Positions 35,329 through 43,858 of a stretch of DNA of 50,169 nucleotides are shown one piece after another (the first letter of the stretch is position 1; each line of letters opens with the position of its first letter). Source of the DNA: Bradyrhizobium sp. BR13661 (GTDB taxonomy: Bacteria > Pseudomonadota > Alphaproteobacteria > Rhizobiales > Xanthobacteraceae); NCBI RefSeq assembly GCF_029892425.1, contig NZ_JARXWB010000046.1, forward strand, positions 1-50,169, given 5' to 3'. A program made the translations under genes and the position numbers. The notes below the pieces were generated by a model. That model worked only from the letters and a program-made list of their open reading frames with translations, searched no databases and was not told the DNA's origin.

Positions 35329-36918
35329 ATGACCAAACCCAAAGTTCTCATTTCCGACGCGCTCTCGCCCGCTGCCGTGCAGATCTTCAAAGATCGCGGC
35401 GTCGAGGTCGACTTCCAGCCCAATCTCGGCAAGGACAAGGACAAGCTCGCCGAGATCATCGGCAATTACGATGGCCTCGCCATCCGCTCCGCGACCAAGG
35501 CGACCGCAAAGATCCTGGAGAAGGCGACCAAGCTCAAGGTGATCGGCCGCGCCGGCATCGGCGTCGACAATGTCGAGATCCCGGCCGCCACCGCCAAGGG
35601 CATCATCGTGATGAACACGCCGTTCGGCAATTCGATCACGACCGCCGAGCATGCGATCACGCTCATGCTGGCGCTGGCCCGCGAGATCCCGCAGGCCGAC
35701 GCCTCGACCCAGGCCGGCAAGTGGGAGAAGAACCGCTTCATGGGCGTCGAGATCACCGGCAAGGTGCTGGGCGTCGTCGGCTGCGGCAACATCGGCTCGA
35801 TCGTCGCCGACCGCGCGCTCGGCCTGCGCATGAAGGTCGTCGCGTTCGATCCGTTCCTGTCGCCGGAGCGCGCCAAGGACATCGGCGTCGAGAAGGTCGA
35901 GCTCGATGACCTCTTGAAGCGTGCCGACTTCATCACGCTGCACACGCCGCTCACCGAGAAGACGAAGAACATCATCGACGCCGCGGCGATCGCCAAGATG
36001 AAGAAGGGCGTACGTCTCATCAATTGCGCCCGCGGCGGTCTCGTCGACGAGCAGGCCGTGGTCGATGCGCTCAACGCCAAGCACATTGCGGGCGCCGCCT
36101 TCGACGTGTTCGTCGAGGAGCCCGCGAACACGAACGTGCTGTTCGGCCATCCCAACGTGATCTGCACGCCGCATCTCGGCGCCTCCACCACGGAGGCGCA
36201 GGAGAACGTCGCGCTACAGGTCGCCGAGCAGATGTCGGACTATCTGCTGTCAGGCGCGATCTCGAACGCGGTCAACTTCCCCTCGATCACCGCGGAAGAA
36301 GCGCCGAAGCTCAAGCCCTTCATCGCGCTTGCCGAGAAGCTCGGCTCGTTCGCCGGCCAGCTCACCGAGTCCGGCATTCTCAAGGTCGAGATCACCTATG
36401 AGGGCCACGTCGCCGAGATGAAGATCAAGGCGATCACGTCAGCCGTGCTGTCGGGCCTGCTGCGACCGATGCTGGGCGAGATCAACGTGGTCTCCGCGCC
36501 TGTGATCGCCAAGGAGCGTGGCATGGTGGTGGACGAGATCGTCCGCGCCGCCCAGAGCGACTATGAGAGCCTGATCACCGTCACGGTGGCGACGGAGCGC
36601 CAGGAGCGCTCGGTCTCCGGCACCGTCTACCATGACGGCAAGCCGCGGCTGGTCGACGTCAAGGGCATCCGCGTCGACGCCGAGTTCGGCAAGTCGATGA
36701 TCTACATCACCAACGAGGACAAGCCGGGCTTTATCGGCCAGTTCGCGAGCCTGCTGGGCGATGCCAAGATCAACATCGCCACCTTCCATCTCGGCCGCGC
36801 CGCGCCCGGCAGCGACGCCATCGCGCTGGTGGAGGTCGACGGCGCCGTGCCGGCCGACCTGCTCGCCAAGGTGCAGGCCCTGCCGCAGGTCAAGCAGGCC
36901 AAGGCGTTGACGTTCTAG
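35329..36918 (+). CDS. serA: D-3-phosphoglycerate dehydrogenase
   Basis: The first enzyme of serine synthesis oxidises 3-phosphoglycerate with NAD+. The product is 529 residues, the long form with an intervening domain and a C-terminal ACT domain. The substrate-binding segment RSATKATAKILE is near the N-terminus. The NAD loop is GVVGCGNIGS (about 143-152). INCARGGLVDE carries the active-site arginine, and CTPHLGAST the catalytic H282. The ACT domain (about 455-529; IYITNEDKPGFIGQFASLLG) usually binds serine as feedback inhibitor. GAAGGA lies 11 bases before the ATG. A terminator follows 200 bases later. Confidence 0.97.
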   Translation: MTKPKVLISDALSPAAVQIFKDRGVEVDFQPNLGKDKDKLAEIIGNYDGLAIRSATKATAKILEKATKLKVIGRAGIGVDNVEIPAATAKGIIVMNTPFGNSITTAEHAITLMLALAREIPQADASTQAGKWEKNRFMGVEITGKVLGVVGCGNIGSIVADRALGLRMKVVAFDPFLSPERAKDIGVEKVELDDLLKRADFITLHTPLTEKTKNIIDAAAIAKMKKGVRLINCARGGLVDEQAVVDALNAKHIAGAAFDVFVEEPANTNVLFGHPNVICTPHLGASTTEAQENVALQVAEQMSDYLLSGAISNAVNFPSITAEEAPKLKPFIALAEKLGSFAGQLTESGILKVEITYEGHVAEMKIKAITSAVLSGLLRPMLGEINVVSAPVIAKERGMVVDEIVRAAQSDYESLITVTVATERQERSVSGTVYHDGKPRLVDVKGIRVDAEFGKSMIYITNEDKPGFIGQFASLLGDAKINIATFHLGRAAPGSDAIALVEVDGAVPADLLAKVQALPQVKQAKALTF

Positions 36919-36938
36919 CCGAGCGATCGTCACTTGCC

Positions 36939-37057
36939 GTCATGGCCGGGCTTGTCCCGGCCATCCACGAACTTCCTTGCGTCAAGACGTGGATGCCCGG
37001 GCCTTCGCCGCGCCGAAGCGGCTTCGGCCGCGCAGGCGGGTCAAGCCCGGGCATGAC
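36939..37057. repeat. Palindromic repeat GTCATGGCCGGG...GCCCGGGCATGAC
   Basis: The 5' segment holds GTCATGGCCGGGCTTGTCCC and CGGCCATCCACG, and the 3' segment CGTGGATGCCCGGGCC and GTCAAGCCCGGGCATGAC. Both halves are hairpins and the outer ends also pair. A GC-rich inner hairpin (GAAGCGGCTTCGG) is between them. It fills most of the 334-base gap between serA and the thiolase gene. Confidence 0.75.
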
Positions 37058-37118
37058 GAGTGGATAGGGCCGCGCGCCCCACGGAATGACGTCCATCATA
37101 TATTCCGACATGCGGAAC

Positions 37119-37152
37119 AACGCCGCCCTTCTTTCGAGGGGCGGCGTTTTTG
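37119..37152 (+). terminator. Intrinsic terminator upstream of the thiolase gene
   Basis: AACGCCGCCC and GGGCGGCGTT pair perfectly around a 10-base loop and are followed by TTTTG. It lies 200 bases after serA and 100 bases before the thiolase gene, so it probably ends the serC-serA transcript, including the palindromic repeat. Confidence 0.85.
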
Positions 37153-37252
37153 TTGATGCAGCGCGGCGCTTTATGTCTCCCGCGCTCCCCAAACTTTGTG
37201 TACCAATGGCACCCAGAACGCCTCCGTACCATCGTTCAAAAGGGAGAAAACA

Positions 37253-38425
<1,173 letters not shown>

Positions 38426-38445
38426 ACTGAACGCCTGGACTCAAG

Positions 38446-38482
38446 AAAGGCGCGGCGCCGAATGCGCCGCGCCCTTTTTTAT
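38446..38482 (+). terminator. Intrinsic terminator after the thiolase gene
   Basis: GGCGCGGCGC and GCGCCGCGCC form a 10-pair stem around CGAAT, flanked by AA and CTTTTTT. It starts about 20 bases after the thiolase stop. Confidence 0.92.
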
Positions 38483-38490
38483 TGCGCGAC

Positions 38491-38541
38491 CGGCTGAAGT
38501 TCGAGGTCGGCAAGTTCCTGGATACGGTGCGTGCGGCCTAA
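38491..38541 (+). pseudogene. Possible remnant of a chemoreceptor C-terminus
   Basis: One frame reads RLKFEVGKFLDTVRAA before TAA. This resembles the last helix of alphaproteobacterial methyl-accepting chemotaxis proteins, which typically ends L-x2-E-V-x-x-F-L-x-x-V-R-A-A. It follows the thiolase terminator without any upstream chemoreceptor sequence and overlaps the end of the histidine kinase gene on the other strand by four bases. If correct, it is what remains after a deletion that joined two genes. Confidence 0.45.
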
Positions 38542-41500
38542 GCCCGCGCCGCCACCGGCGCGAACGTCACCTCGATCAGCGTGCCCTGGCCTGCGCTCTT
38601 GATGTTGAACCGGGCGCGGTTGGCTTCGACCAGCGCCTTGGTCAGCGACAGGCTCAGCGCGGAATTATCGGAGGCATCGCCGGGCGGCGGGGTGCGGAAC
38701 GGCTCCATCGCGGCGGCGACTTCCTTTTCGCTGAGGCCATGACCGGTGTCGCGGATGCGAAGCGCCACCTCGCCGCGGTCGGACAGCGCGGTCGAGACGA
38801 TGACCTGGCCGCCGGCGCTGGCGAGCCTGATCGAGTTCGAGATCAGATTCATCGTCACCTGCCGCAGCGCGCGCGCATCGGCCGTCACCTGCGGCAGCGC
38901 ATGGGCGAGCGAGGTGCGGATGATGATGCGCTCGCGATTGGCCTGCGGCTGCATCACGGTGACGCAGGCCTCGACGAGGTCGTTGAGATTGAGGTTGGCG
39001 AAGGCAAGGTCGAGCTTGCCGGTCTCGATCCGCGACAACTCGAGCAGATCGTCGATGATGGTGATCACGCGCTCGCCGGAGGCGCGGATGTCCTTCATGT
39101 ATTCGCCGTAGCGCTCATTGCCGAGCGCGCCGAAACGCTCCGAGATCATCACCTCGGCAAAGCCGATGATGGCGTTGAGCGGCGTGCGGATCTCGTGGCT
39201 GATCCGCGCCAGCATGTCGGCCTTGGCGTTGGCGGCGCCGTCGACCAGGCGCCGCGCCTGCGTCAGCTCGCTCTCGTCCTTCTTGGCGTGCGAGAGGTCG
39301 CGGAACACGGCGAAGAAATTCGGGCCGTCAGGCCGCGTGCGGCCCATGATCATGGCGAGCGGCAGCACGCCGCCCTTCTTCTCGCGGCCGAGCACCTCGC
39401 GGCCGTGATCGAGCAGGCTCGCAATGTCCTGGCTCTTCAGGCTCTGGAGATAGTCGAGCACGATCTGCTGGCTCTCCGGCGCGAACAGCGTCAGCAGGTT
39501 CAGCTGCAGCAGCGCCTCGCCGTCATAGCCGAACAGCGCCTCCGCGCTGCGGTTGCAGGCGTGGATGTTGCCTTCGGCATCGAACATCACGATGCCCTCG
39601 GCGGTGGTATCGAGGATCGCGGCGAGATCTTCCGCGTCGGCTTCGCCCACCTCCGGCTCGAGGTCCGGCGCATAAGGGAAGGTTTCGGGCACGATTGTCT
39701 CGGTGACGACAAGCGGCGCGGCCATGACAGGTTCTGCAGGCGGCAGCGCGCAGATCAGCGCATGCGCGCTGGCGCCGTCCCAGTCGATCGTGTGTAGATG
39801 CGCTTCCGTCGTCGCCAGCTTCTGCTCGCCATTGGCGATGGCAGAGGAGATCGTCACCGGCGTGCCGGATTGCGACGTGCTGCTCGCGCCCGAGACGCCG
39901 GGCTCGACGTAGAGCGCGTCCAGCCCGCCGGCATCTTCCAGCGCGGAGAGGCTCGCATAGCCGATGCGCGCGAGGAAAGCGGGGTTGGCGTAGAGCAGGC
40001 GATCGAGCCGGTAGATCAGCATGCCTGATGGCACCAGATCGAGCAGCGCGCGGTCGCGCGTGCTGTGGCCCTGCGCGGGCGGCGCGGGCTCGGTCAGCCA
40101 TTCGGCCGCGGCCGGCGGCGCCTCGAGCTCCGAGAGCGCGGGCTCTGTGATGAGAGGCTCTTGCGGCGTCGTCGGTTCAGGCGTGTCCGCCGGCGGCTCG
40201 ACTGCTGCGGAGGCAATCGCCTCGCGTTCGCGTTCGAGCCGCTCGGACAATTGCCGCGCGAGCTCGTTGAACGCGCTGTTCTCGACCGGCGTCAGCGTCG
40301 GCGAAGGTGACCTGAGGTCACCGGGAGCGCGGAATGGCACGACATTCGGAGGCGTTTCCACGGATGTTTCCAATTCGGCTTGGTGTGAATTCGCTTCGGG
40401 TGTGAGTGCAGGCGGTTCAGGTTCGGTTGCAGTCTCGGATGCGGTGGGCGCTTCAGGTTCAGGCTCAGGCGGCGGCTCGGCCGGAGGCGGCGCTTCCTGC
40501 GCCTGCGGTTCGACGAACAGCTCGTAGCGGCGCAGCGCATCCAGACGGTTCAGCCCGTCGAGGTCGCGGCAGACGCCAAAACCCTTGAAGCCCGCAAAGT
40601 TGCGCTCGCGGTCGTAGACGGGAAGGCCGGCAAGCTCGACCGGCAGATGCTCGCCGCCGTCGGCCGGCCAGTTCACGGTGATGCCGGCCCAGGTGTCGTG
40701 GCTGGCGAGCGCCTGCGCGACGCGCCCGTCGGGATCGAGCGAAAATTCGTCGGCGATCTCGTGCCAGGGCCGGCCGAAGCGGGCCGCGGTGTGCGCGCCG
40801 ATCAGGCGGATGAATTCGCTCGACGCCAGCACAAAGCGACCCTGCGCATCCATCTGCCACAGGAAGCGCAGCGGATGCTGGCGCGGTGTCTCCGCAGATG
40901 CGGACTGCGGCTTCGCATGTCCAGGCGGCTCGACCATGGTGCTCGTGATCGGCGCGGCTTGCGGCGGCACAATGGCTGCGGGCGGGTTTTCCTCAGGAGT
41001 TTCCGGCGCGGCCGCGATCGTCTCGTCCACCTCGGCGAACGGATCGAACATCGCGATCCCGGCCTCTGGCCCGTGCGCTGGCGTTTCGACAGAAGCTGGC
41101 GGCGCGGGCTCATCAGGCGCTTGCGGCGCTGGAGCCGGCATCGCTTCCGGCGCAGGCTCCGGCACGCTTTCGGCCGCAGGCGCAGCCTGCGCCGCCGCCG
41201 GCTCGATCATTGCGATCAGGCCGACATCGGCGCCAACGCCGACCCGCTGCAGCACCATGTTGCCGATGCCGACAGGCATCTCGACACGGCCCTTTTCCAG
41301 CGCATCGCAGCGCGCCTGCTCGAGGCCGGCTTCGCCAAGATCGCGAAAGCCGAGCAGGGGGCGCGCGGCCTCGCTGGCACCGGCGAACATGCCGTCGGGC
41401 GCGAACGCCGCCATCGGCACGGTTGCGCCGTCGACGAGACCATGCAGCCGCTCGACCAGCGGCATCGCGCGCGCGCCCGCATGCATCGCGGAGACGAGCA

Positions 41501-41843
41501 CGCCTTCAGTGCCATCGGAAAAGGACAGCCGCGCGCAGGCGCAGGTCATCAGCGTGCCCAAGCCCGCGCCAAAGCCGCGCATCCGCTCCAGCCTGACGGC
41601 ACTGTTGGCGGAGAGCCGGCGGCCGAGCTGCGCGACCTGGCGGCGATGGCTGTCGGCAGGTCCGAACGTTTTTTGCGCCAGCGCCGCCGCATTGGCCGCG
41701 CCGAAAAATCTTGCGCCGACCGCATTGGTCCACAGCACGCGCGAGCCGTCGAGCGACCAGAGCCAAGCCGGCAGGGGCGAGGTCGCATGCACGGACAGCC
41801 TGGGATCGCCGACGCCTCGTAACTGGAAATCCGAATTCGTCAT
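38538..41843 (-). CDS. PAS-domain sensor histidine kinase (PdhS/PleC-like)
   Basis: The product is 1101 residues. No membrane span is evident, so it is probably cytoplasmic or membrane-associated. PAS-like segments occur at the N-terminus (LPAWLWSLDGSRVLWTNAVG), near 340 (LRFLWQMDAQGRFVLASSEF), near 620 and near 755 (LDTTAEGIVMFDAEGNIHAC). Between them are long Pro/Ala/Glu-rich linkers. HisKA has H883 in ARISHEIRTPLNAIIGFAEV, followed by ERFGALGNERYGEYMKDIR, typical of the PdhS/DivJ/PleC group that acts on DivK. The ATPase domain has the N box NLISNSIRLAS and DTGHGLS, but the usual GTGLGL loop reads SALSLSL. That may weaken ATP binding. No receiver domain is attached. Confidence 0.88.
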   Translation of the reverse strand: MTNSDFQLRGVGDPRLSVHATSPLPAWLWSLDGSRVLWTNAVGARFFGAANAAALAQKTFGPADSHRRQVAQLGRRLSANSAVRLERMRGFGAGLGTLMTCACARLSFSDGTEGVLVSAMHAGARAMPLVERLHGLVDGATVPMAAFAPDGMFAGASEAARPLLGFRDLGEAGLEQARCDALEKGRVEMPVGIGNMVLQRVGVGADVGLIAMIEPAAAQAAPAAESVPEPAPEAMPAPAPQAPDEPAPPASVETPAHGPEAGIAMFDPFAEVDETIAAAPETPEENPPAAIVPPQAAPITSTMVEPPGHAKPQSASAETPRQHPLRFLWQMDAQGRFVLASSEFIRLIGAHTAARFGRPWHEIADEFSLDPDGRVAQALASHDTWAGITVNWPADGGEHLPVELAGLPVYDRERNFAGFKGFGVCRDLDGLNRLDALRRYELFVEPQAQEAPPPAEPPPEPEPEAPTASETATEPEPPALTPEANSHQAELETSVETPPNVVPFRAPGDLRSPSPTLTPVENSAFNELARQLSERLEREREAIASAAVEPPADTPEPTTPQEPLITEPALSELEAPPAAAEWLTEPAPPAQGHSTRDRALLDLVPSGMLIYRLDRLLYANPAFLARIGYASLSALEDAGGLDALYVEPGVSGASSTSQSGTPVTISSAIANGEQKLATTEAHLHTIDWDGASAHALICALPPAEPVMAAPLVVTETIVPETFPYAPDLEPEVGEADAEDLAAILDTTAEGIVMFDAEGNIHACNRSAEALFGYDGEALLQLNLLTLFAPESQQIVLDYLQSLKSQDIASLLDHGREVLGREKKGGVLPLAMIMGRTRPDGPNFFAVFRDLSHAKKDESELTQARRLVDGAANAKADMLARISHEIRTPLNAIIGFAEVMISERFGALGNERYGEYMKDIRASGERVITIIDDLLELSRIETGKLDLAFANLNLNDLVEACVTVMQPQANRERIIIRTSLAHALPQVTADARALRQVTMNLISNSIRLASAGGQVIVSTALSDRGEVALRIRDTGHGLSEKEVAAAMEPFRTPPPGDASDNSALSLSLTKALVEANRARFNIKSAGQGTLIEVTFAPVAARA

Positions 41844-42095
41844 CCGACCGGCTTGTATCTCGACGTCGCCAGGCCTGCCGGGAATGGCAGCCTTAAGAAA
41901 GAGTTAGTATCGCCCGTGGCCGCGGGCAGGTCCACGCCCCCGCCCGCACCATAGCGGTCTAAAGCCGCGATAACCTTAATCCGGCCGAACCCGCAAGGCG
42001 GCGCGTCGTTGCATCCGCAGGATTCGGTGTGAGCGGGGGAGGCGAGGGAAATCGGCGGGTCCATCGTACAAATCGTGCCGCGCCAAAGCTGCGTT

Positions 42096-42165
42096 CCCTC
42101 CCCCCTCTTGTCCGCCGAAGCCCGCCTTCGGGCGAAGGCGGATGCGGGGGAAGGCTAGGGAGGGG
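42096..42165. repeat. Palindrome CCCTCCCCCC...GGGAGGG
   Basis: CCCTCCCCCCTCTTGTCCGCC and its partner GGCGGATGCGGGGGAAGGC with GGGAGGG form an imperfect hairpin. The apex AGCCCGCCTTCGGGCGAAGGC pairs with itself. It lies between the histidine kinase and the phasin gene; sequence on either side shows no gene. Confidence 0.65.
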
Positions 42166-42186
42166 TAGCCCAGCAAACGGTGCCCA

Positions 42187-42335
42187 TCCTCCCCTGGAGG
42201 GGGAGGATCGGTTCGCATGGAATGCGAACCGAGGTGGGGTGACAGTCTCTCCCCGGAGGTGCTGCCCGAGTGGAGAGATCACCCCACCCCGCTCGCGCTC
42301 CGCGCGATCGACCCTCCCCCTCGAGGGGAGGGTAA
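42187..42335. repeat. Long palindromic repeat of the 35165 family
   Basis: Outer arms CCTCCCCTGGAGGGGGAGG and CCTCCCCCTCGAGGGGAGG enclose GGTGGGGTGACAG and GATCACCCCACCCC. The centre TCTCCCCGGAGG also pairs. A second inner hairpin GGTTCGCATGGAATGCGAACC is perfect. The order of parts is the same as at 35165-35311 and only the variable inner hairpins differ. Confidence 0.85.
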
Positions 42336-42435
42336 GAGCCCCCCAGAAAATGACGCACGCACCTCAACCCACGGTTCCCCTGCGCGGGAACCTCACCTTC
42401 TGGATTAAATTATCGCGACGCACCCCCGTGTCACA

Positions 42436-42456
42436 TTGCGCCGCACAATGTTGACA
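42436..42456 (+). promoter_or_regulatory. Palindromic operator and -35 element upstream of the phasin gene
   Basis: TTGCGCCGCACAA (42436-42448) is a near-perfect palindrome inside the longer arms ACATTG/CAATGT. It differs by one base from TTGCRNNNYGCAA, the site I recall for PhaR, the repressor of phasin and PHA genes in Bradyrhizobium. TTGACA (42451-42456), a perfect -35 hexamer, begins three bases later. A repressor there would block RNA polymerase directly. Confidence 0.45.
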
Positions 42457-42612
42457 TGTTAGGCAGGGATACTACTGGGCGCTGGACGAGCCATCTCGCT
42501 GTTCTGCGTTTCCAGTCTTCGTACCCGCCATCGCGTAACAAGAAATGGCCCCGGTTGGCCGGCGGGCGCGCCAGAAGGCTCACTCCATTTTTCACTAGCG
42601 TGAGGGACCAAC

Positions 42613-43047
42613 ATGACAGGTGCGACTGATCCGTTTTCTGCCTCGATCATTCCGTTCGAGGTTCCCGAGCAGGTGCGCGCATTCGCCGAAAAGGGCGTTT
42701 CGCAGGCCCGCGAGACCTACGCCAAGTTCAAGGACGCGGCCGAGACCCACAACGGCACCATCGAGGCCGTGTTCGCCTCGGCCCAGAAGGGTGCCAACGA
42801 GTACACCGCCAAGCTGATGGAATTCGCCAAGGCCAACGCCACGGCCCATCTGGACTTCACCCAGGAGCTGCTCGGCATCAAGTCGCCGACCGACGCCTTC
42901 CAGCTCTGGAGCGGCCACGCCAAGACCCAGCTCGAGACCTTCCAGGCCCAGGCCAAGGAGCTGTTCGAGATCGCCCAGCGATCCGCCAGCGCCACCGCCG
43001 AGCCGATCAAGGCCTCCGCCTCGAAGCTCTACCCGCCCGCCGCCTGA
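42613..43047 (+). CDS. Phasin family protein
   Basis: The product is 144 residues, almost entirely helical, and fits the Phasin_2 family. IIPFEVPEQVRAFAEKGVSQ leads into helices rich in Ala/Lys/Glu with the family core ARETYAKFKDAAE and NEYTAKLMEFAKANATAHLDF. The last part has QAQAKELFEIAQRSASATAEPI. Phasins coat polyhydroxyalkanoate granules in the cytoplasm. The ATG has GAGGG seven bases upstream. Strong codon bias toward GCC/AAG suggests high expression. A terminator follows. Confidence 0.93.
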   Translation: MTGATDPFSASIIPFEVPEQVRAFAEKGVSQARETYAKFKDAAETHNGTIEAVFASAQKGANEYTAKLMEFAKANATAHLDFTQELLGIKSPTDAFQLWSGHAKTQLETFQAQAKELFEIAQRSASATAEPIKASASKLYPPAA

Positions 43048-43074
43048 TCAAAACGGCGGATCGATCAAGTTAAG

Positions 43075-43104
43075 AAACCCGGGCCGAGCGGCCCGGGTTT
43101 TTTT
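43075..43104 (+). terminator. Intrinsic terminator after the phasin gene
   Basis: AAACCCGGGCC and GGCCCGGGTTT pair perfectly around GAGC, with seven Ts ending at 43104. It starts 28 bases after the phasin stop. Confidence 0.93.
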
Positions 43105-43105
43105 C

Positions 43106-43202
43106 ACCTCTCCCGGAGGGAGAGGTCGGATCCCACCGGCGATGCGAAGCATCGTCCGCCCGGCGATGCGAAGCATCGTCCGGACCGATCCGGGTGAGGG
43201 GA
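43106..43202. repeat. Palindromic repeat with internal 24-base duplication
   Basis: The outer parts ACCTCTCCCGGAGGGAGAGGT and GGATCCCACCGGC / GACCGATCCGGGTGAGGGG show the same architecture as the other CCTCTCCC repeats. Inside, CCGGCGATGCGAAGCATCGTC (first 20 bases given as CCGGCGATGCGAAGCATCGT) occurs twice in direct order, at 43136 and 43160. Each unit is itself a hairpin (GATGC/GCATC). Confidence 0.7.
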
Positions 43203-43385
43203 TCAGGTCTCACGAGGTAAATCGCGGACACACGACCAAATCTGCGGATTTATCGCCCTGAAGAGGGGCAAATAACGGGTTTTGCGGCCTTGCAAAAAAC
43301 GGCCGTTGCACCTAGTTTCCGCCCCGTTCAGCCCCCTCGGCGTCAGGCCTTTTCAGGCAGCCCCCAAGGCGCGGCTCGCAAGGAT

Positions 43386-43462
43386 GCAGTTGTAGCTCAG
43401 TTGGTTAGAGCGCCTGTCTGTGGAACAGGAGGTCGGTGGTTCGAGCCCACCCAACTGTACCA
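43386..43462 (+). tRNA. tRNA-His (anticodon GTG)
   Basis: The 77-base cloverleaf is complete: acceptor GCAGTTG with CAACTGT, D-stem GCTC/GAGC, anticodon stem CCTGT/ACAGG with loop CTGTGGA (anticodon GTG at 43420-43422), T-stem around GGTTCGAGC, and encoded CCA. Position 1 is G pairing with U72, the discriminator is A73, and the base before G1 is T. So the usual extra G at position -1 and C73 of bacterial tRNA-His are absent, an arrangement known from a group of alphaproteobacteria. Sequence beyond the CCA differs sharply from the rest of the window, which suggests an integration site. Confidence 0.95.
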
Positions 43463-43858
43463 AGTAAATCAAATATTTAGAGGAAATGCCGAGACCTGCT
43501 GCGCAATAATAGCTACCAAGTAGCTACTACCGTCGAGCCGGTTTATGTGCTCGCTAGGCGGTTCCGATGCGCTCAGTCTGACTTTCAAGGTACCCCTTGC
43601 GCGCCGCGCAACCACCTCAAGCAAGTTCGTGGTGGCATTCCATTAAGATGGGTGCCGATATTTTCCGGTCGCATCGGCGACGCTCAGGAAGAGCGCTGAG
43701 AGGCGCGCGCCTCTACTTGGGCCAGCCAGCGACTTGCGCACGATTTAAGGATCATGCTGGGTGGCTATGCGCTCTGCCGAGGATTCGGCTCGAAGCTATG
43801 GTTAGTTGATAAAAGGAATAAAGTAGCGCAATGCTCCTCTCGCCGAGAGCCGCTGTTC
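43463..43858. other. Gap after the tRNA gene, likely island edge
   Basis: This 396-base stretch contains no gene with a natural composition. It has AT-rich sequence just after the CCA (AAATCAAATATTTAG), a short inverted repeat TAGCTAC/GTAGCTA at about 43510-43526, and fragments with coding-like character near 43650-43800 that I cannot assign. An integrase gene, expected beside a tRNA attachment site, is not visible. Confidence 0.4.
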
